A stretch of DNA of 64,000 bases from Rhizobium johnstonii 3841 (GTDB lineage: Bacteria > Pseudomonadota > Alphaproteobacteria > Rhizobiales > Rhizobiaceae): NCBI RefSeq assembly GCF_000009265.1, contig NC_008384.1:186001-250000 (forward strand), given 5' to 3'. Below the pieces are notes generated by a model, which searched no databases, was not told the DNA's origin, and saw only the letters and a program-made list of their open reading frames with translations. Shown one piece after another: positions 26,148 through 35,881 of the stretch (within the stretch, counting starts at the first letter, position 1; the number at the start of each line of letters is the position of its first letter). The translations under genes and the position numbers were made by a program.

Positions 26148-26849
26148 ATGGATAATCAGCATCTGGTCCCCGCCGCTGTGCTTGCGGCCAAGAACGGCGT
26201 CCGGTTTCCCAATGAGAGTGAGGAATATCGCATTGCCCGCGACGCGCTGCTGGCCGAAGAGATCGAATTGCGTCGGCACATCGAGCGCGTGGCGGTACAG
26301 CGCCGGGCGTTGCCGCCAGGCGGCGAGGTCACGAAAGACTACCGCTTCGAAGGCAGCGATGGGCCGATATCCTTCAGCGAACTCTTCGCCGACAAGGAGA
26401 CGCTGATCGTCTACAGCTACATGTTCGGCCCGGAACGCGAGCGTCCATGCCCGATGTGCACCTCGTTGCTGTCGGCCTGGGACGGCGAGGTGCCCGACAT
26501 CCAGCAGCGCGCGGCCTTGGCCGTCGTCGCACTTTCGCCGATCGGCAGGCTGCTCGCCTTCAAGAAGGAACGCGGCTGGCACCACCTGCCGCTTTATTCC
26601 GACACGACGGGCGACTATAGCCGCGATTATCACGCGATCGGCAGGGGTGGCGGCGATGACGCTGCCTTCAACGTCTTCACGCGCCGCGACGGCAGCATCC
26701 GCCATTTCTGGAGCCAGGAGATGGGCGAGGTGACGGCCGACCCCGGCGAGGATCCGCGCGGCGCACCAGACCTGATGCCGCTCTGGACCGTCATCGATTC
26801 GACGCCTGAAGGCCGGCCGGCGGACTGGTATCCGAAGCTGTCCTATTGA
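26148..26849 (+). CDS. DUF899 thioredoxin-like protein
   Basis: DUF899-family protein (233 aa) with a thioredoxin-like fold: YRFEGSDGPISFSELFAD, then SYMFGPERERPCPMCTSLL, where CPMC sits at the position of a redox-active CXXC, and later HHLPLYSDTTGDYSRDY and FNVFTRRDGSIRHFW. Function in the family is unproven; a reductase or peroxidase role is often assumed. The ATG at 26148 follows AAGGAGC. It converges on the J-domain gene. Confidence 0.85.
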   Translation: MDNQHLVPAAVLAAKNGVRFPNESEEYRIARDALLAEEIELRRHIERVAVQRRALPPGGEVTKDYRFEGSDGPISFSELFADKETLIVYSYMFGPERERPCPMCTSLLSAWDGEVPDIQQRAALAVVALSPIGRLLAFKKERGWHHLPLYSDTTGDYSRDYHAIGRGGGDDAAFNVFTRRDGSIRHFWSQEMGEVTADPGEDPRGAPDLMPLWTVIDSTPEGRPADWYPKLSY

Positions 26850-26869
26850 GAAGGTGGCGTCGTCCGCCG

Positions 26870-27499
26870 TCAGCCGGTGGAGCGGTTTCTTGAGGGCTCG
26901 GCCCATTCGATGCTGGTGACCGCGTCATCCGGCAGCGGCGGCGGATCGATGTCGTAGACATAGCCGGAGATCATGTCGGCGGCGCGTTCCGTCGCCTTGA
27001 TCTTCGCCTCGGTTTCCGAGACCGCCTTGGAGATCGCTTCGATGCGGGCGCGGAACATGTGGGCAAGCACGTCGCGGCCGGATTGTTTTTCGAGCCGCTC
27101 CAGATGCAGGCCGATTCGCGAGGCGTGGCGCTCCAACTCGCTCTTGCTGAAACGTGCCTTTCGCAGTTCTTCGGAAAGGCTGTCCTGCATGACGGCGACG
27201 GGATCGAAACTTCCGGGTGCGCGTTCGTCGAGCACCGCGTCGGTGACGAGTTTCTCGATCATCACGAGCGCCTGCAATTCGGCCGCATCGGCGAATTCGA
27301 CGTCATAGCCGGTATCGTCGTAGACCTTGCGCCGGACCGGATCGAGAAGCAGCCCATAGGCTTTCTGCAGATTGGCAAAGGCTTCCGAATCACCACCTGA
27401 ATCAGGGTGGGCAACCTTCGCCAGGCGCCGATAGGCGGCCTTCAGTTGCGCCTCGTCCGCATCGCGTTCAACGCCGAGAATATCGTATGGATCCGTCAC
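26870..27499 (-). CDS. J-domain (DnaJ-like) protein
   Basis: A 209-aa protein with an N-terminal J domain (DPYDILGVERDADEAQLKAA, with HPD in VAHPDSGGD) that should stimulate an Hsp70/DnaK partner. There is no Gly/Phe-rich or zinc-finger region, so it is a type III co-chaperone. The rest is a helical, charged domain without a recognised match. The GTG at 27499 has GGGAG upstream, which decides it; the frame extends to 27523 without a better start. Confidence 0.86.
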   Translation of the reverse strand: MTDPYDILGVERDADEAQLKAAYRRLAKVAHPDSGGDSEAFANLQKAYGLLLDPVRRKVYDDTGYDVEFADAAELQALVMIEKLVTDAVLDERAPGSFDPVAVMQDSLSEELRKARFSKSELERHASRIGLHLERLEKQSGRDVLAHMFRARIEAISKAVSETEAKIKATERAADMISGYVYDIDPPPLPDDAVTSIEWAEPSRNRSTG

Positions 27500-27674
27500 G
27501 CCTGCTCCCTTGCTCCCCGGCACGTCGCGGGCAGTCTAGGTCTTCTTCTGCATCAGAAGGGCAAAGTTTAGACCGAAACGAGGAATGACGTCCATGGCCC
27601 GAGATGGCGATGGTTTATGCACATTCTTCGCCAAATCCTCGATTGCTTAATGTTTTCAATTCGTTGTTCGAAGA

Positions 27675-28250
27675 TCAGCCTGTGGTGATCGAAGCGAGAT
27701 AACATCTGGCTTCGCCATCGATTTCCAGCGCGGTAGCAGTCGTGGCCTCGACCAGCAGCGCATCGCCGGCCGCAAGCGCGCCGGTCTCGCCGTCCCGCCG
27801 GAATGAGAGTGCGCCGCGATGGCAAAGCAACAGGCATGTCGCGGGCGAAAGCGGCACGGTCTTGCTGCCATCGACGTCGATGCGGATCAGCGTATGGGCG
27901 AGCCCGTCACGGCGCGTCATGACGTTGAGATCGGTGATCGCTCCGTCCTCGAGCCTGGCGGCGACAGGGATATCCGCCGGGAAGGCCAGCGGATCGCTTG
28001 CCGTTGTCAGCAGCACGGGCGAACTGCCTTCCACATCGAGCACCATGCCGTTGCCATCAAGGATCGCCAGCGTGCGGTCGATACCGGGGAAGATCGAAAA
28101 CGGGCCGTCTTCTGCGACCGTCGCCATGCTGATGCGCCAGTCGAAGTCGTTGATCGAAGCGTCCGGTGGAAAGACGGCGATCTCCACCGTCTCTCCCTTG
28201 CCGTTTTTCCAGGGCATGCGTTTGTGATCGCCGGCGCGCAGGATCCTCAC
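27675..28250 (-). CDS. hutD: HutD/Ves-family protein
   Basis: HutD-family cupin (191 aa) recognised from RMPWKNGKGETVEIAV at the N-terminus, FDWRISMATV, FSIFPGIDRTL and the late HRGALSFRRDGE segment. In Pseudomonas HutD is thought to limit hut expression or bind an intermediate; it is not an enzyme of the pathway. The start is GTG at 28250, five bases after the hutU stop. It is the last gene of the minus-strand hut operon. Confidence 0.88.
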   Translation of the reverse strand: MRILRAGDHKRMPWKNGKGETVEIAVFPPDASINDFDWRISMATVAEDGPFSIFPGIDRTLAILDGNGMVLDVEGSSPVLLTTASDPLAFPADIPVAARLEDGAITDLNVMTRRDGLAHTLIRIDVDGSKTVPLSPATCLLLCHRGALSFRRDGETGALAAGDALLVEATTATALEIDGEARCYLASITTG

Positions 28251-28255
28251 CGGGT

Positions 28256-29929
28256 TCAGTTCCCGAGAATGCCGGGCAGGCGCAGGCCCTTTTCCTTGGC
28301 GCAGTCGATGGCGATCTCGTAGCCGGCATCGGCGTGGCGCATGACGCCGGTCGCCGGGTCGTTCCAGAGCACGCGCTCGAGGCGTCTTGCGGCATCGTCC
28401 GTGCCATCGGCGCAAATGACCATGCCGGAATGCTGCGAGAAGCCCATGCCGACGCCGCCGCCGTGATGCAGCGACACCCAGGTCGCACCCGACGCCGTGT
28501 TGAGCAGGGCGTTGAGCAGCGGCCAGTCGGATACGGCGTCGGAGCCGTCCTTCATCGCTTCGGTCTCGCGGTTCGGCGAGGCGACGGAGCCGGAGTCCAG
28601 ATGGTCGCGCCCGATGACGATCGGGGCGGAGAGTTCGCCTGTTCTCACCATTTCGTTGAAGGCGAGGCCGAGCTTGTGACGGTCGCCCAATCCCACCCAG
28701 CAGATGCGTGCCGGCAGGCCCTGGAAGGCGATGCGCTCCCTGGCCATGTCGAGCCAATGATGCAGATGCTTGTTGTCAGGCAACAGCTCCTTCACCTTGG
28801 CATCGGTCTTGTAGATATCCTCCGGATCGCCGGAAAGGGCCGCCCAGCGGAAGGGGCCGATGCCGCGGCAAAACAGCGGGCGGATATAGGCCGGCACGAA
28901 GCCCGGAAAGGCGAAGGCGTTTTCGAGGCCTTCGTCCTTGGCGACCTGGCGGATATTGTTGCCATAATCGAGGGTCGGCACGCCGGCGTTCCAGAAGGCG
29001 ATCATCGCCTCGACATGCTCGCGCATCGAGGCGCGTGCGGCTTTTTCCACAGCCTTCGGATCGCTTTCGCGCTTTGCCTTCCACTCACCCATCGTCCAGC
29101 CCTTCGGCAGGTAGCCGTTGATCGGGTCGTGGGCCGAGGTCTGGTCGGTGACGATATCGGGGCGGATGCCGCGGCGGACCATCTCCGGCAGGATTTCGGC
29201 GGCATTACCGAGCAGGCCGACGGATTTCGCCTCGCCGGCCTTGGTCCAGCGGTCGATCATCTCAAGTGCTTCGTCGAGCGTCTCGGCCTTGGCGTCGACA
29301 TAGCGGGTACGCAGGCGGAAATCGATCGAGTCGGGATTGCATTCGACGGCAAGGCAGCAGGCGCCGGCCATGACGGCGGCGAGCGGCTGGGCGCCGCCCA
29401 TGCCGCCGAGCCCGCCGGTCAGGATCCATTTGCCCTTGAGATTGCCGCCGTAGTGCTGGCGGCCGGCCTCGACGAAGGTCTCGTAGGTGCCCTGCACGAT
29501 GCCCTGGGTGCCGATATAGATCCACGAGCCGGCCGTCATCTGGCCGTACATGGCAAGGCCCTTCTTATCCAGCTCGTTGAAATGATCCCAGGTCGCCCAA
29601 TGCGGCACGAGGTTGGAATTGGCGATCAGCACCCGCGGCGCATCCTTGTGAGTGCGGAACACGCCGACCGGCTTGCCGGATTGCACCACCAGCGTTTCTT
29701 CTTCCGTCAGCGTCTTCAGCGTCGCGACGATGCGGTCGAAATCCTCCCAGGTGCGGGCGGCGCGGCCGATGCCGCCATAAACGACGAGCTCGTTCGGATT
29801 TTCGGCGACATCGGGGTCGAGATTGTTCATCAGCATGCGCAGCGGCGCTTCGGTCATCCAGCTCTTGGCATTGAGGTCGTTGCCGCGGGGCGCGCGGACT
29901 TCGCGGATATTGTGGCGTGGATTGTTCAT
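28256..29929 (-). CDS. hutU: Urocanate hydratase (urocanase)
   Basis: Second enzyme of histidine degradation (557 aa, full length), converting urocanate to imidazolone propionate with tightly bound NAD+. Seen are ELVVYGGIGRAARTWEDF, the NAD-binding GGLGGMGGAQPLAAVMAGA, the conserved LFCRGIGPFRWAALSGD region with the active-site Cys, and HHGGGVGMGFSQHSG. The ATG at 29929 follows AGGGGA. It sits between hutG and hutD. Confidence 0.98.
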   Translation of the reverse strand: MNNPRHNIREVRAPRGNDLNAKSWMTEAPLRMLMNNLDPDVAENPNELVVYGGIGRAARTWEDFDRIVATLKTLTEEETLVVQSGKPVGVFRTHKDAPRVLIANSNLVPHWATWDHFNELDKKGLAMYGQMTAGSWIYIGTQGIVQGTYETFVEAGRQHYGGNLKGKWILTGGLGGMGGAQPLAAVMAGACCLAVECNPDSIDFRLRTRYVDAKAETLDEALEMIDRWTKAGEAKSVGLLGNAAEILPEMVRRGIRPDIVTDQTSAHDPINGYLPKGWTMGEWKAKRESDPKAVEKAARASMREHVEAMIAFWNAGVPTLDYGNNIRQVAKDEGLENAFAFPGFVPAYIRPLFCRGIGPFRWAALSGDPEDIYKTDAKVKELLPDNKHLHHWLDMARERIAFQGLPARICWVGLGDRHKLGLAFNEMVRTGELSAPIVIGRDHLDSGSVASPNRETEAMKDGSDAVSDWPLLNALLNTASGATWVSLHHGGGVGMGFSQHSGMVICADGTDDAARRLERVLWNDPATGVMRHADAGYEIAIDCAKEKGLRLPGILGN

Positions 29930-29953
29930 GGCGGTTCCCCTGTCGAGAGATCG

Positions 29954-30775
29954 TTATCGTTTCAGGCCTGGCGCAATCTGTTCGATGCGCACCAGAATGT
30001 TCTTGAGATGAACGCGAAGTCTGTCCGCCTTGGCGGCGTCGTAGGCAAAGGGCGCCGCCTCGGTCTGGAGATGCGTCGATTGCGCGAGCTCCATCTGGAT
30101 CGCGTGCACACCAGTTTCGGGGCGACCATAGTGGCGTGTCGTCCAGCCGCCCTTGAAGCGGCCGTTGAGCACGCCGTCGTAACCCTTGGCGGCTTCGACG
30201 ACGGTGAGCGTCGCCTGCTCGATGGCGCTGTCGCAGGTCTTGCCCATATCGGTGCCGATATTGAAATCCGGCAGCTTGCCTTCGAACAGGAAGGGAATGT
30301 GGGAGCGGATCGAGTGGCAGTCGTAGAGGATCGCGACGCCGTGGATTGCTCTCACGCGCTCGATCTCGGCGGCAAGTGCGGCATGATAGGGAGCATGAAA
30401 GTCGCGCAGCCGCGCCGCGATGTCGGCGTCATTGGGTGCGGCGCCTTCCTTCCAGATCGCCTTGCCGTCGAAATCCGTCTGGGGAACGAGGCCGGTGGTG
30501 TTCTGGCCGGGGTAGAGGCTGACGCCGGCCGGATCGCGGTTGGCGTCGATCACGTAGCGGTGGAAGGTGGCGCGCACGGTGGTGACATTGTCGAGCAGGC
30601 CATCATAGAGCTGGTGAATGTGCCAGTCGGTGTCGGCCAGCATCCTGCCATTGTCGTTGAGCCGGTCGGCGATCTCGGGCGGCACCTCGGTGCCGGTATG
30701 GGGAAAGCCGAGGATGATGGGGGAGGTGCCTCGGCGAATTTCGCATTGGGAGGAGACTTTTTCAGTCACCATCAT
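29954..30775 (-). CDS. hutG: N-formylglutamate deformylase
   Basis: Last step of the five-enzyme hut route (273 aa): N-formylglutamate to glutamate and formate. Family features are GFPHTGTEVPPEI with a metal-binding His, the DTDWHIHQLYDG segment, LYDCHSIRSHIPFLF, and a late RHYGRPETGVHAIQMELAQS. This is the FGase type, as expected where hutF is present, not the arginase-like HutG. Two adjacent ATG codons (30775 and 30772) are possible starts, just after the hutH stop. Confidence 0.96.
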   Translation of the reverse strand: MMVTEKVSSQCEIRRGTSPIILGFPHTGTEVPPEIADRLNDNGRMLADTDWHIHQLYDGLLDNVTTVRATFHRYVIDANRDPAGVSLYPGQNTTGLVPQTDFDGKAIWKEGAAPNDADIAARLRDFHAPYHAALAAEIERVRAIHGVAILYDCHSIRSHIPFLFEGKLPDFNIGTDMGKTCDSAIEQATLTVVEAAKGYDGVLNGRFKGGWTTRHYGRPETGVHAIQMELAQSTHLQTEAAPFAYDAAKADRLRVHLKNILVRIEQIAPGLKR

Positions 30776-30776
30776 C

Positions 30777-32312
30777 TCAACCCTCCAATACCGGCAATAT
30801 GCCAGATGAAACCGAGGCGTTCAGCGTGCCCGTCGCCACCAGTTCCGCGGCGGCGGCGAGGTCGTTTGCCATGTAGCGGTCGACGTCGAGGCTCGGGACC
30901 TTGGTGCGGATAGTGGCGATCGCCTTGCCAAGCTCCGGGCTCGTCGACAGCGGCGCGCGCAGTTCGACGCCTTGGGCGGCGGTCAGCGCCTCGATGCCGA
31001 TGATGCCGAACAGGTTCTCGGTCATGCCGAGCAGGCGGCGGGCACCATGGCAGGCCATGGAGACATGGTCTTCCTGGTTGGCCGATGTCGGCGTCGAATC
31101 GACCGAGGCGGGGTGCGCCATCTGCTTGTTCTCCGACATCAGCGCCGCAGACGTGACCTCGGCGATCATCAGGCCGGAATTCAAGCCCGGCTTCTTGGCG
31201 AGGAAGGCCGGCAGGCCGTAGGAGAGGGTCGGATCGACAAGCAGCGCGATGCGGCGCTGCGAGATCGCGCCGATCTCGCAGACGGCGAGCGCGATCTGGT
31301 CGGCGGCAAACGCGACGGGTTCGGCGTGGAAATTGCCGCCGGAGACGACGGAATTGTCCGACAGCACCAGCGGATTGTCGGTGACCGCGTTGGCTTCGAT
31401 TTCGAGGGTGCGGGCGACCGAGCGCAGCAGATCGAGGCAGGCGCCGTCGACCTGCGGCTGGCAGCGGATGCAATAGGGATCCTGCACACGCTCGTCGCCC
31501 TCAATGTGGCTCTGGCGAATGATGGAGTTTTCGAGCAGGGCGCGAAGTGCCGCCGCCGTGTCGATCTGGCCCTTATGGCCACGCAATGTGTGAATATCCG
31601 GATGGAAGGGCGCCGAAGAGCCCATGGCGGCATCGGTGGACATGGCGCCGGTGATCAGCGCCGCCTGCGCGGCGCGATGGGCGCGAAAGAGGCCGGCGAG
31701 CGCCAGCGCCGTCGAGGTCTGGGTGCCGTTGATGAGAGCGAGACCCTCTTTGGCGGCGAGCACCACCGGTTTGAGGCCGGCCCTTTCGAGGGCTCGCGCG
31801 CCCGAGAGGCGTTCGCCGGCGAAGAAGGCTTCGGCCTCGCCCATCATCACCGCCGCCATATGGGCGAGGGGCGCCAGATCGCCGGAGGCGCCGACCGAGC
31901 CCTTTTCCGGGATCAGCGGAATGACGCCCTTTTCCAGCATGGCTTCGATCAGCCGCACCAACTCCAGCCGCACGCCGGAGGCGCCGCGTCCGAGCGAGAC
32001 CAGCTTCAGCGCCATGATCAGCCGCACGATATTCTCAGGCAGCGGCGCGCCGACGCCGCAGCAATGCGACAGGATGAGATTGCGCTGCAAAGTGGTCACA
32101 TCGGCGCTGTCGATCTTGATCGAGGCGAGTTTGCCGAAGCCGGTATTGATGCCATAGACCGGCGCATTGCCGGCGGCGATCTCGGCGATGCGGGCAGCGG
32201 CCTTGGCGATCCCCGCATCGAAGGCCGGATCGAGCCTTGCCGGCACACCGGTCCAGTAGATGATTTCCAGATCCTTGAGCGAGACGGAGCCCGGGTGGAG
32301 CGTGATGGTCAT
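30777..32312 (-). CDS. hutH: Histidine ammonia-lyase
   Basis: First enzyme of the pathway (511 aa), which removes ammonia from histidine to give urocanate. It has the MIO-forming Ala-Ser-Gly triplet at residues 142-144 in GSVGASGDLAPLAH, the catalytic Tyr in VYGINTGFGKL, the VQDPYCIRCQPQ motif, GGNFHAEPVAFA and NQEDHVSM. All canonical residues are present, in contrast to the second HutH-like protein at 41803. The start codon overlaps the hutI stop by 4 bp (ATGA). Confidence 0.98.
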   Translation of the reverse strand: MTITLHPGSVSLKDLEIIYWTGVPARLDPAFDAGIAKAAARIAEIAAGNAPVYGINTGFGKLASIKIDSADVTTLQRNLILSHCCGVGAPLPENIVRLIMALKLVSLGRGASGVRLELVRLIEAMLEKGVIPLIPEKGSVGASGDLAPLAHMAAVMMGEAEAFFAGERLSGARALERAGLKPVVLAAKEGLALINGTQTSTALALAGLFRAHRAAQAALITGAMSTDAAMGSSAPFHPDIHTLRGHKGQIDTAAALRALLENSIIRQSHIEGDERVQDPYCIRCQPQVDGACLDLLRSVARTLEIEANAVTDNPLVLSDNSVVSGGNFHAEPVAFAADQIALAVCEIGAISQRRIALLVDPTLSYGLPAFLAKKPGLNSGLMIAEVTSAALMSENKQMAHPASVDSTPTSANQEDHVSMACHGARRLLGMTENLFGIIGIEALTAAQGVELRAPLSTSPELGKAIATIRTKVPSLDVDRYMANDLAAAAELVATGTLNASVSSGILPVLEG

Positions 32313-33571
32313 CGGCCATTCCTTTCGCCCTTGAAGACGCGTGCGTGAAGCGGGTTGAAGCCGATGCGGTAGACGAGCTCGGCGAGGCTTTCGATATTCC
32401 AGACGGCGAGATCGGCGGATTTGCCGGGTTCGAGCGTTCCCGTCTTGTCGAGCAGGCCGAGCGCGCGGGCGCCTTCGCGGGTGGCGCCGGCGATGCATTC
32501 CTCGACGGTGAGGCCGAAAAGCGTGGCCGACATGTTCATGGTGAGCAACATCGAGGTGAGCGGCGAGGTGCCGGGATTGCAATCGGTGGCGATCGCGATC
32601 GGCACGCCTGCCCGCCGCAGCGCCTCCACCGGCGGCTTCTGCTTTTCATGGATGGCGTAGAAGGCGCCGGGCAGCAGCACGGCGACGGTGCCGGCTGCGG
32701 CCATCGCCGCAACGCCATCTTCGTCGAGATATTCGAGATGATCGGCCGAAAGTGCGCCATAGGACGCGGCGAGCTTGGCGCCGCCGAGATTGGAGAGCTG
32801 CTCGGCATGCAGCTTGACCGGCAGGCCGAGTGTTTTGGCCTTGTCGAAGACGCGGGCGATCTCGGCCGTGGAAAAAGCGATGCCCTCGCAGAAGCCGTCG
32901 ACGGCATCGGCAAGACCGAGGCCATGCATGTCGTCGAGACCGGGCAGGACGACATCATCGAGATAATCGCCGTTGCGACCCTTATATTCCACAGGCGTCG
33001 CATGGGCGCCGAGATAGCTGGTGGCGACGCGGACCGGGCGCACATGGCCGAGCAGGCGGGCGCTCTGCAGCATCTTCACTTCACCGGTCCGGTTCAGCCC
33101 GTAACCGGACTTGATCTCGATCGTGGTGACGCCTTCGGCAAGCAGCGTGTCGAGCCGCGGCAGGGCCTGGGCGACAAGCTCCTCGACCGACAGCGCATTG
33201 GTCGCCTTCACCGAGGAGACGATGCCGCCGCCGGCGCGGGCGACCTCCTCATAGGTCGCGCCTGCAAGGCGCATTTCGAACTCGCGGGCGCGGTTGCCGC
33301 CGTGAACGATATGGGTGTGGCAGTCGACGAGACCGGGCGTTACCCAGCGGCCTTCGAGATCGACGATGTCGGAATGTTCGATGGCCGATGCCGGCAGCTC
33401 GCTTTCGGCGCCGGCAAAGGCGATGCGGCCGTTTTCGATCAGCACGGCGCCTTTTTCGACGATGCCGAGCCCTTCCTTGCCAGGCGCCAGCGTGGCCAGC
33501 CGCGCATTGCGCCACAGCACTGGGCGGGCTTCTGCGGGCGAGACTTCCTCTGAAAAAATGTTCCCGGTCAT
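32309..33571 (-). CDS. hutI: Imidazolonepropionase
   Basis: Third enzyme of the pathway (420 aa), a metal-dependent amidohydrolase that opens imidazolone propionate to N-formimino-glutamate. Seen are PGLVDCHTHIVHGGNRA with the HxH metal site, TTIEIKSGYGLN, KLHAEQLSN and ATDCNPGTSPL. It is the first gene of the minus-strand operon. The ATG at 33571 is chosen because it gives the normal length; the frame is open to 33628, across the operator region. Confidence 0.97.
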   Translation of the reverse strand: MTGNIFSEEVSPAEARPVLWRNARLATLAPGKEGLGIVEKGAVLIENGRIAFAGAESELPASAIEHSDIVDLEGRWVTPGLVDCHTHIVHGGNRAREFEMRLAGATYEEVARAGGGIVSSVKATNALSVEELVAQALPRLDTLLAEGVTTIEIKSGYGLNRTGEVKMLQSARLLGHVRPVRVATSYLGAHATPVEYKGRNGDYLDDVVLPGLDDMHGLGLADAVDGFCEGIAFSTAEIARVFDKAKTLGLPVKLHAEQLSNLGGAKLAASYGALSADHLEYLDEDGVAAMAAAGTVAVLLPGAFYAIHEKQKPPVEALRRAGVPIAIATDCNPGTSPLTSMLLTMNMSATLFGLTVEECIAGATREGARALGLLDKTGTLEPGKSADLAVWNIESLAELVYRIGFNPLHARVFKGERNGR

Positions 33572-33600
33572 CAGCTTTGCGCCTTTCCTTATGCCAAAAC

Positions 33601-33612
33601 ATGTATATACAT
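33601..33612. promoter_or_regulatory. Putative HutC operator between hutI and hutF
   Basis: Perfect 12-bp palindrome ATGTATATACAT in the 122-bp divergent control region. HutC repressors of other proteobacteria recognise TGTATATACA-type sites, so one site could control both the hutIHGUD and the hutFC operons. Urocanate is the usual inducer of this repressor family. Confidence 0.72.
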
Positions 33613-33693
33613 AATCGACAGGTGACAAGAGAAATTTTGTGCGCTTTTCTGGAAAAGAAAGATCGGCGGCACGGCAAGAGGAGAGGGAAGGTC

Positions 33694-35040
33694 ATGACCA
33701 CGCTTCACGCAGGCACGGCGCTGACGCCGCAGGGCTGGCAGAAGGACGTGCGGCTGACGCTTAAGGCCGGGCGCATCGCGCGGGTCGAAATCGGCACTGC
33801 TCCCGAGCCCGGCGATGAACGCCACGCTCTCCTCGTTCCCGCCATGGCGAACCTGCACAGCCATGCCTTCCAGCGGGCGATGGCCGGCCTTGCCGAAGTG
33901 CGCGGCCCGGCCAATGACAGCTTCTGGAGCTGGCGCACTGTCATGTACAAGTTTGCCCTGGCGATGACGCCGGAGCATGTCGAGGCGGTCGCCGCCAAGC
34001 TCTATACAGAGATGCTGGAGGCCGGTTTTTCCCGTGTCGGCGAGTTCCACTATCTCCACCACGACAGGGATGGCAGCGCTTACGCCAATATCGCCGAGCT
34101 TGCCGAACGCATCGGTGCGGCAAGCGAAGAGGCCGGTATCGGCCTGACGCTGCTGCCGGTCTTCTATGCCCATTCTGGCTTCGGCGGTGCCGCCCCCATC
34201 GACGGCCAGCGGCGCTTCATCAATTCGCTCGAAAGCTTCGAAAGGCTGATGGAGGGATGCCGGGCGGTGACCGGCCGGCTCGACGGCGCCGAGCTCGGGC
34301 TGGCGCCGCACAGCCTGCGCGCCGCAACGCCGGACGAGCTCACAAGGCTGGTGCCGATGGCCGGCGACGGTCCCATCCATATCCATGTCGCCGAGCAGGT
34401 GAAGGAGGTCGAGGACTGCATCGCCTGGTCCGGCGCGCGGCCGGTAGAATGGCTGCTCGATCATGCGCCCGTGGATGAGCGCTGGTGCCTGATCCATGCG
34501 ACGCACATGACCGAGGACGAAACGCGGCGGATGGCGAAAAGCGGCGCTGTCGCCGGCCTCTGCCCGATCACCGAAGCCAATCTCGGCGACGGCGCCTTTG
34601 CCGCACCGCTCTTTCTCGAAGAGGGCGGGCGTTACGGCATCGGTTCGGATTCCAACGTGCTGATCTCCGTGCCGGAGGAACTGCGCCAGCTCGAATATTC
34701 GCAGCGCCTGGCGCTTCGCGCCCGCAACGTCGTCGCAGCACCCGGCGGTTCGACGGCGCTTTCGCTGTTCACACATGCGCTTGCCGGCGGCGGTGCCGCA
34801 TTGAAAGCTCCGGCGGGTCTTGTCGAGGGCCATCACGCCGATATCGTTTCGCTCGATACGACGGCCGTTCCTTATCTCGCAGGCGACCAGATCCTCGATC
34901 ACTGGTTGTTTGCCGGCGGCATTTCCGTCGATTGCGTCTGGGCGCGCGGCCGCAAGCAGGTGGAGGGCGGACGCCATCTCAGGCGCGACGCGATCGACCG
35001 GCGATTCCTCGCTGTCATGGGCGAATTGCTGACCGCCTGA
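33694..35040 (+). CDS. hutF: Formimidoylglutamate deiminase
   Basis: Amidohydrolase (448 aa) that converts N-formimino-glutamate to N-formylglutamate and ammonia, giving HutG its substrate. Features are PAMANLHSHAFQRAMAG with the HxH site, GEFHYLHHD, IHIHVAEQ, the LIHATHM segment and RYGIGSDSNV with the metal-binding Asp. The ATG at 33694 has an unusually purine-rich leader (GAGGAGAGGGAAGG). It is the first gene of the plus-strand arm, followed by hutC. Confidence 0.97.
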   Translation: MTTLHAGTALTPQGWQKDVRLTLKAGRIARVEIGTAPEPGDERHALLVPAMANLHSHAFQRAMAGLAEVRGPANDSFWSWRTVMYKFALAMTPEHVEAVAAKLYTEMLEAGFSRVGEFHYLHHDRDGSAYANIAELAERIGAASEEAGIGLTLLPVFYAHSGFGGAAPIDGQRRFINSLESFERLMEGCRAVTGRLDGAELGLAPHSLRAATPDELTRLVPMAGDGPIHIHVAEQVKEVEDCIAWSGARPVEWLLDHAPVDERWCLIHATHMTEDETRRMAKSGAVAGLCPITEANLGDGAFAAPLFLEEGGRYGIGSDSNVLISVPEELRQLEYSQRLALRARNVVAAPGGSTALSLFTHALAGGGAALKAPAGLVEGHHADIVSLDTTAVPYLAGDQILDHWLFAGGISVDCVWARGRKQVEGGRHLRRDAIDRRFLAVMGELLTA

Positions 35041-35072
35041 AAAAGAGCTTTTCCTGTCCGGACATTCGAATT

Positions 35073-35136
35073 AGAGCAGTTCCAGCAAAAACGTGTAGTG
35101 GTTTTTCGTCCGGAATTGCGTAAAAACAAAGAGATA
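35073..35136 (+). repeat. RIME-like intergenic repeat A
   Basis: Starts AGAGCAGTTCCAGCAAAAAC, continues with GTGGTTTTTCGTCCGGAATT and an A-rich tail, the layout of short mosaic repeats scattered between genes in Rhizobium. It fills most of the hutF-hutC gap, so hutC may have its own promoter within or after it. Confidence 0.6.
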
Positions 35137-35155
35137 GTGGGAGACCAATCGGAAC

Positions 35156-35881
35156 GTGGCGATGAACCAAAGCAGGGATCCCACCCTGCATCAGCGCATC
35201 CTCGGCGACATCGAGGGCCGTATCGTCTCGGGCGATTGGCCGCCGGGGCACCGCATTCCCTTCGAGGTCGATCTCGCCACGCAGTATGACTGCTCGCGCA
35301 TGACGGTGAACAAGGTGCTGACCCAGCTTGCCAAGGCCGGCCTTATCGAGCGCCGCAAGAAGTCCGGCAGCTTCGTCACCCAGCCGCAGGCGCAATCGGC
35401 CATTCTCGAAATCCACGACATCAAGGCCGAGGTGCAGTCGCTCAACCTGCCCTATTCCTATGCGGTTTTGAAGAAGGTGAGCCGCAAGGCCAAGGCGGAC
35501 GACAGCCGCCGTCTGGAACTGCCGGTGGCCTCCTCGGTCGTCGAGGTCGTCTGCATCCACAATGCCGGCGCGCGGCCATTTTGTCTGGAGGAGCGGCTGA
35601 TCAGTCTTGCGACGGTTCCTGAAGCAGCCGATGCCGATTTCCTGACGATGGCGCCAGGCCCCTGGCTGCTGAACCAGGTGCCGTGGAGTACGGCCGAACA
35701 CCGGATCCATGCCGTCTCAGCGGGTGCCGAGCTGGCGGCGGCTCTCGATATAGCGCGGAATATCGCCTGCCTCGTGGTCGAACGCCGCACCTGGAGCAAT
35801 GCCGGCCCGGTGACGCATGTGCGCTTCACCTATCCGGGCGATCGTCACGCGCTGGTGGCGCGTTTCACGCCGGCATCGTAA
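35156..35881 (+). CDS. hutC: HutC-type GntR/UTRA repressor of histidine utilisation
   Basis: Regulator (241 aa) with an N-terminal GntR winged helix (residues 10-75: LHQRILGDIEGRIVSG, then FEVDLATQYDCSRMTVNKVL) and a C-terminal UTRA effector domain. The position after hutF and the HutC/FarR-type length make it the repressor of the divergent hut operons, likely released by urocanate. The start is GTG at 35156 or ATG at 35162. A second homologue is at 37548; the two are clearly diverged. Confidence 0.93.
   Translation: MAMNQSRDPTLHQRILGDIEGRIVSGDWPPGHRIPFEVDLATQYDCSRMTVNKVLTQLAKAGLIERRKKSGSFVTQPQAQSAILEIHDIKAEVQSLNLPYSYAVLKKVSRKAKADDSRRLELPVASSVVEVVCIHNAGARPFCLEERLISLATVPEAADADFLTMAPGPWLLNQVPWSTAEHRIHAVSAGAELAAALDIARNIACLVVERRTWSNAGPVTHVRFTYPGDRHALVARFTPAS

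Noticed and set aside
28166..30913. A 915-codon open frame on the plus strand opposite hutD, hutU and hutG
   Set aside because: It is the antisense shadow of strong hut genes in GC-rich DNA; its composition (many Arg, His and Asp) is typical of such shadows and it has no domain.
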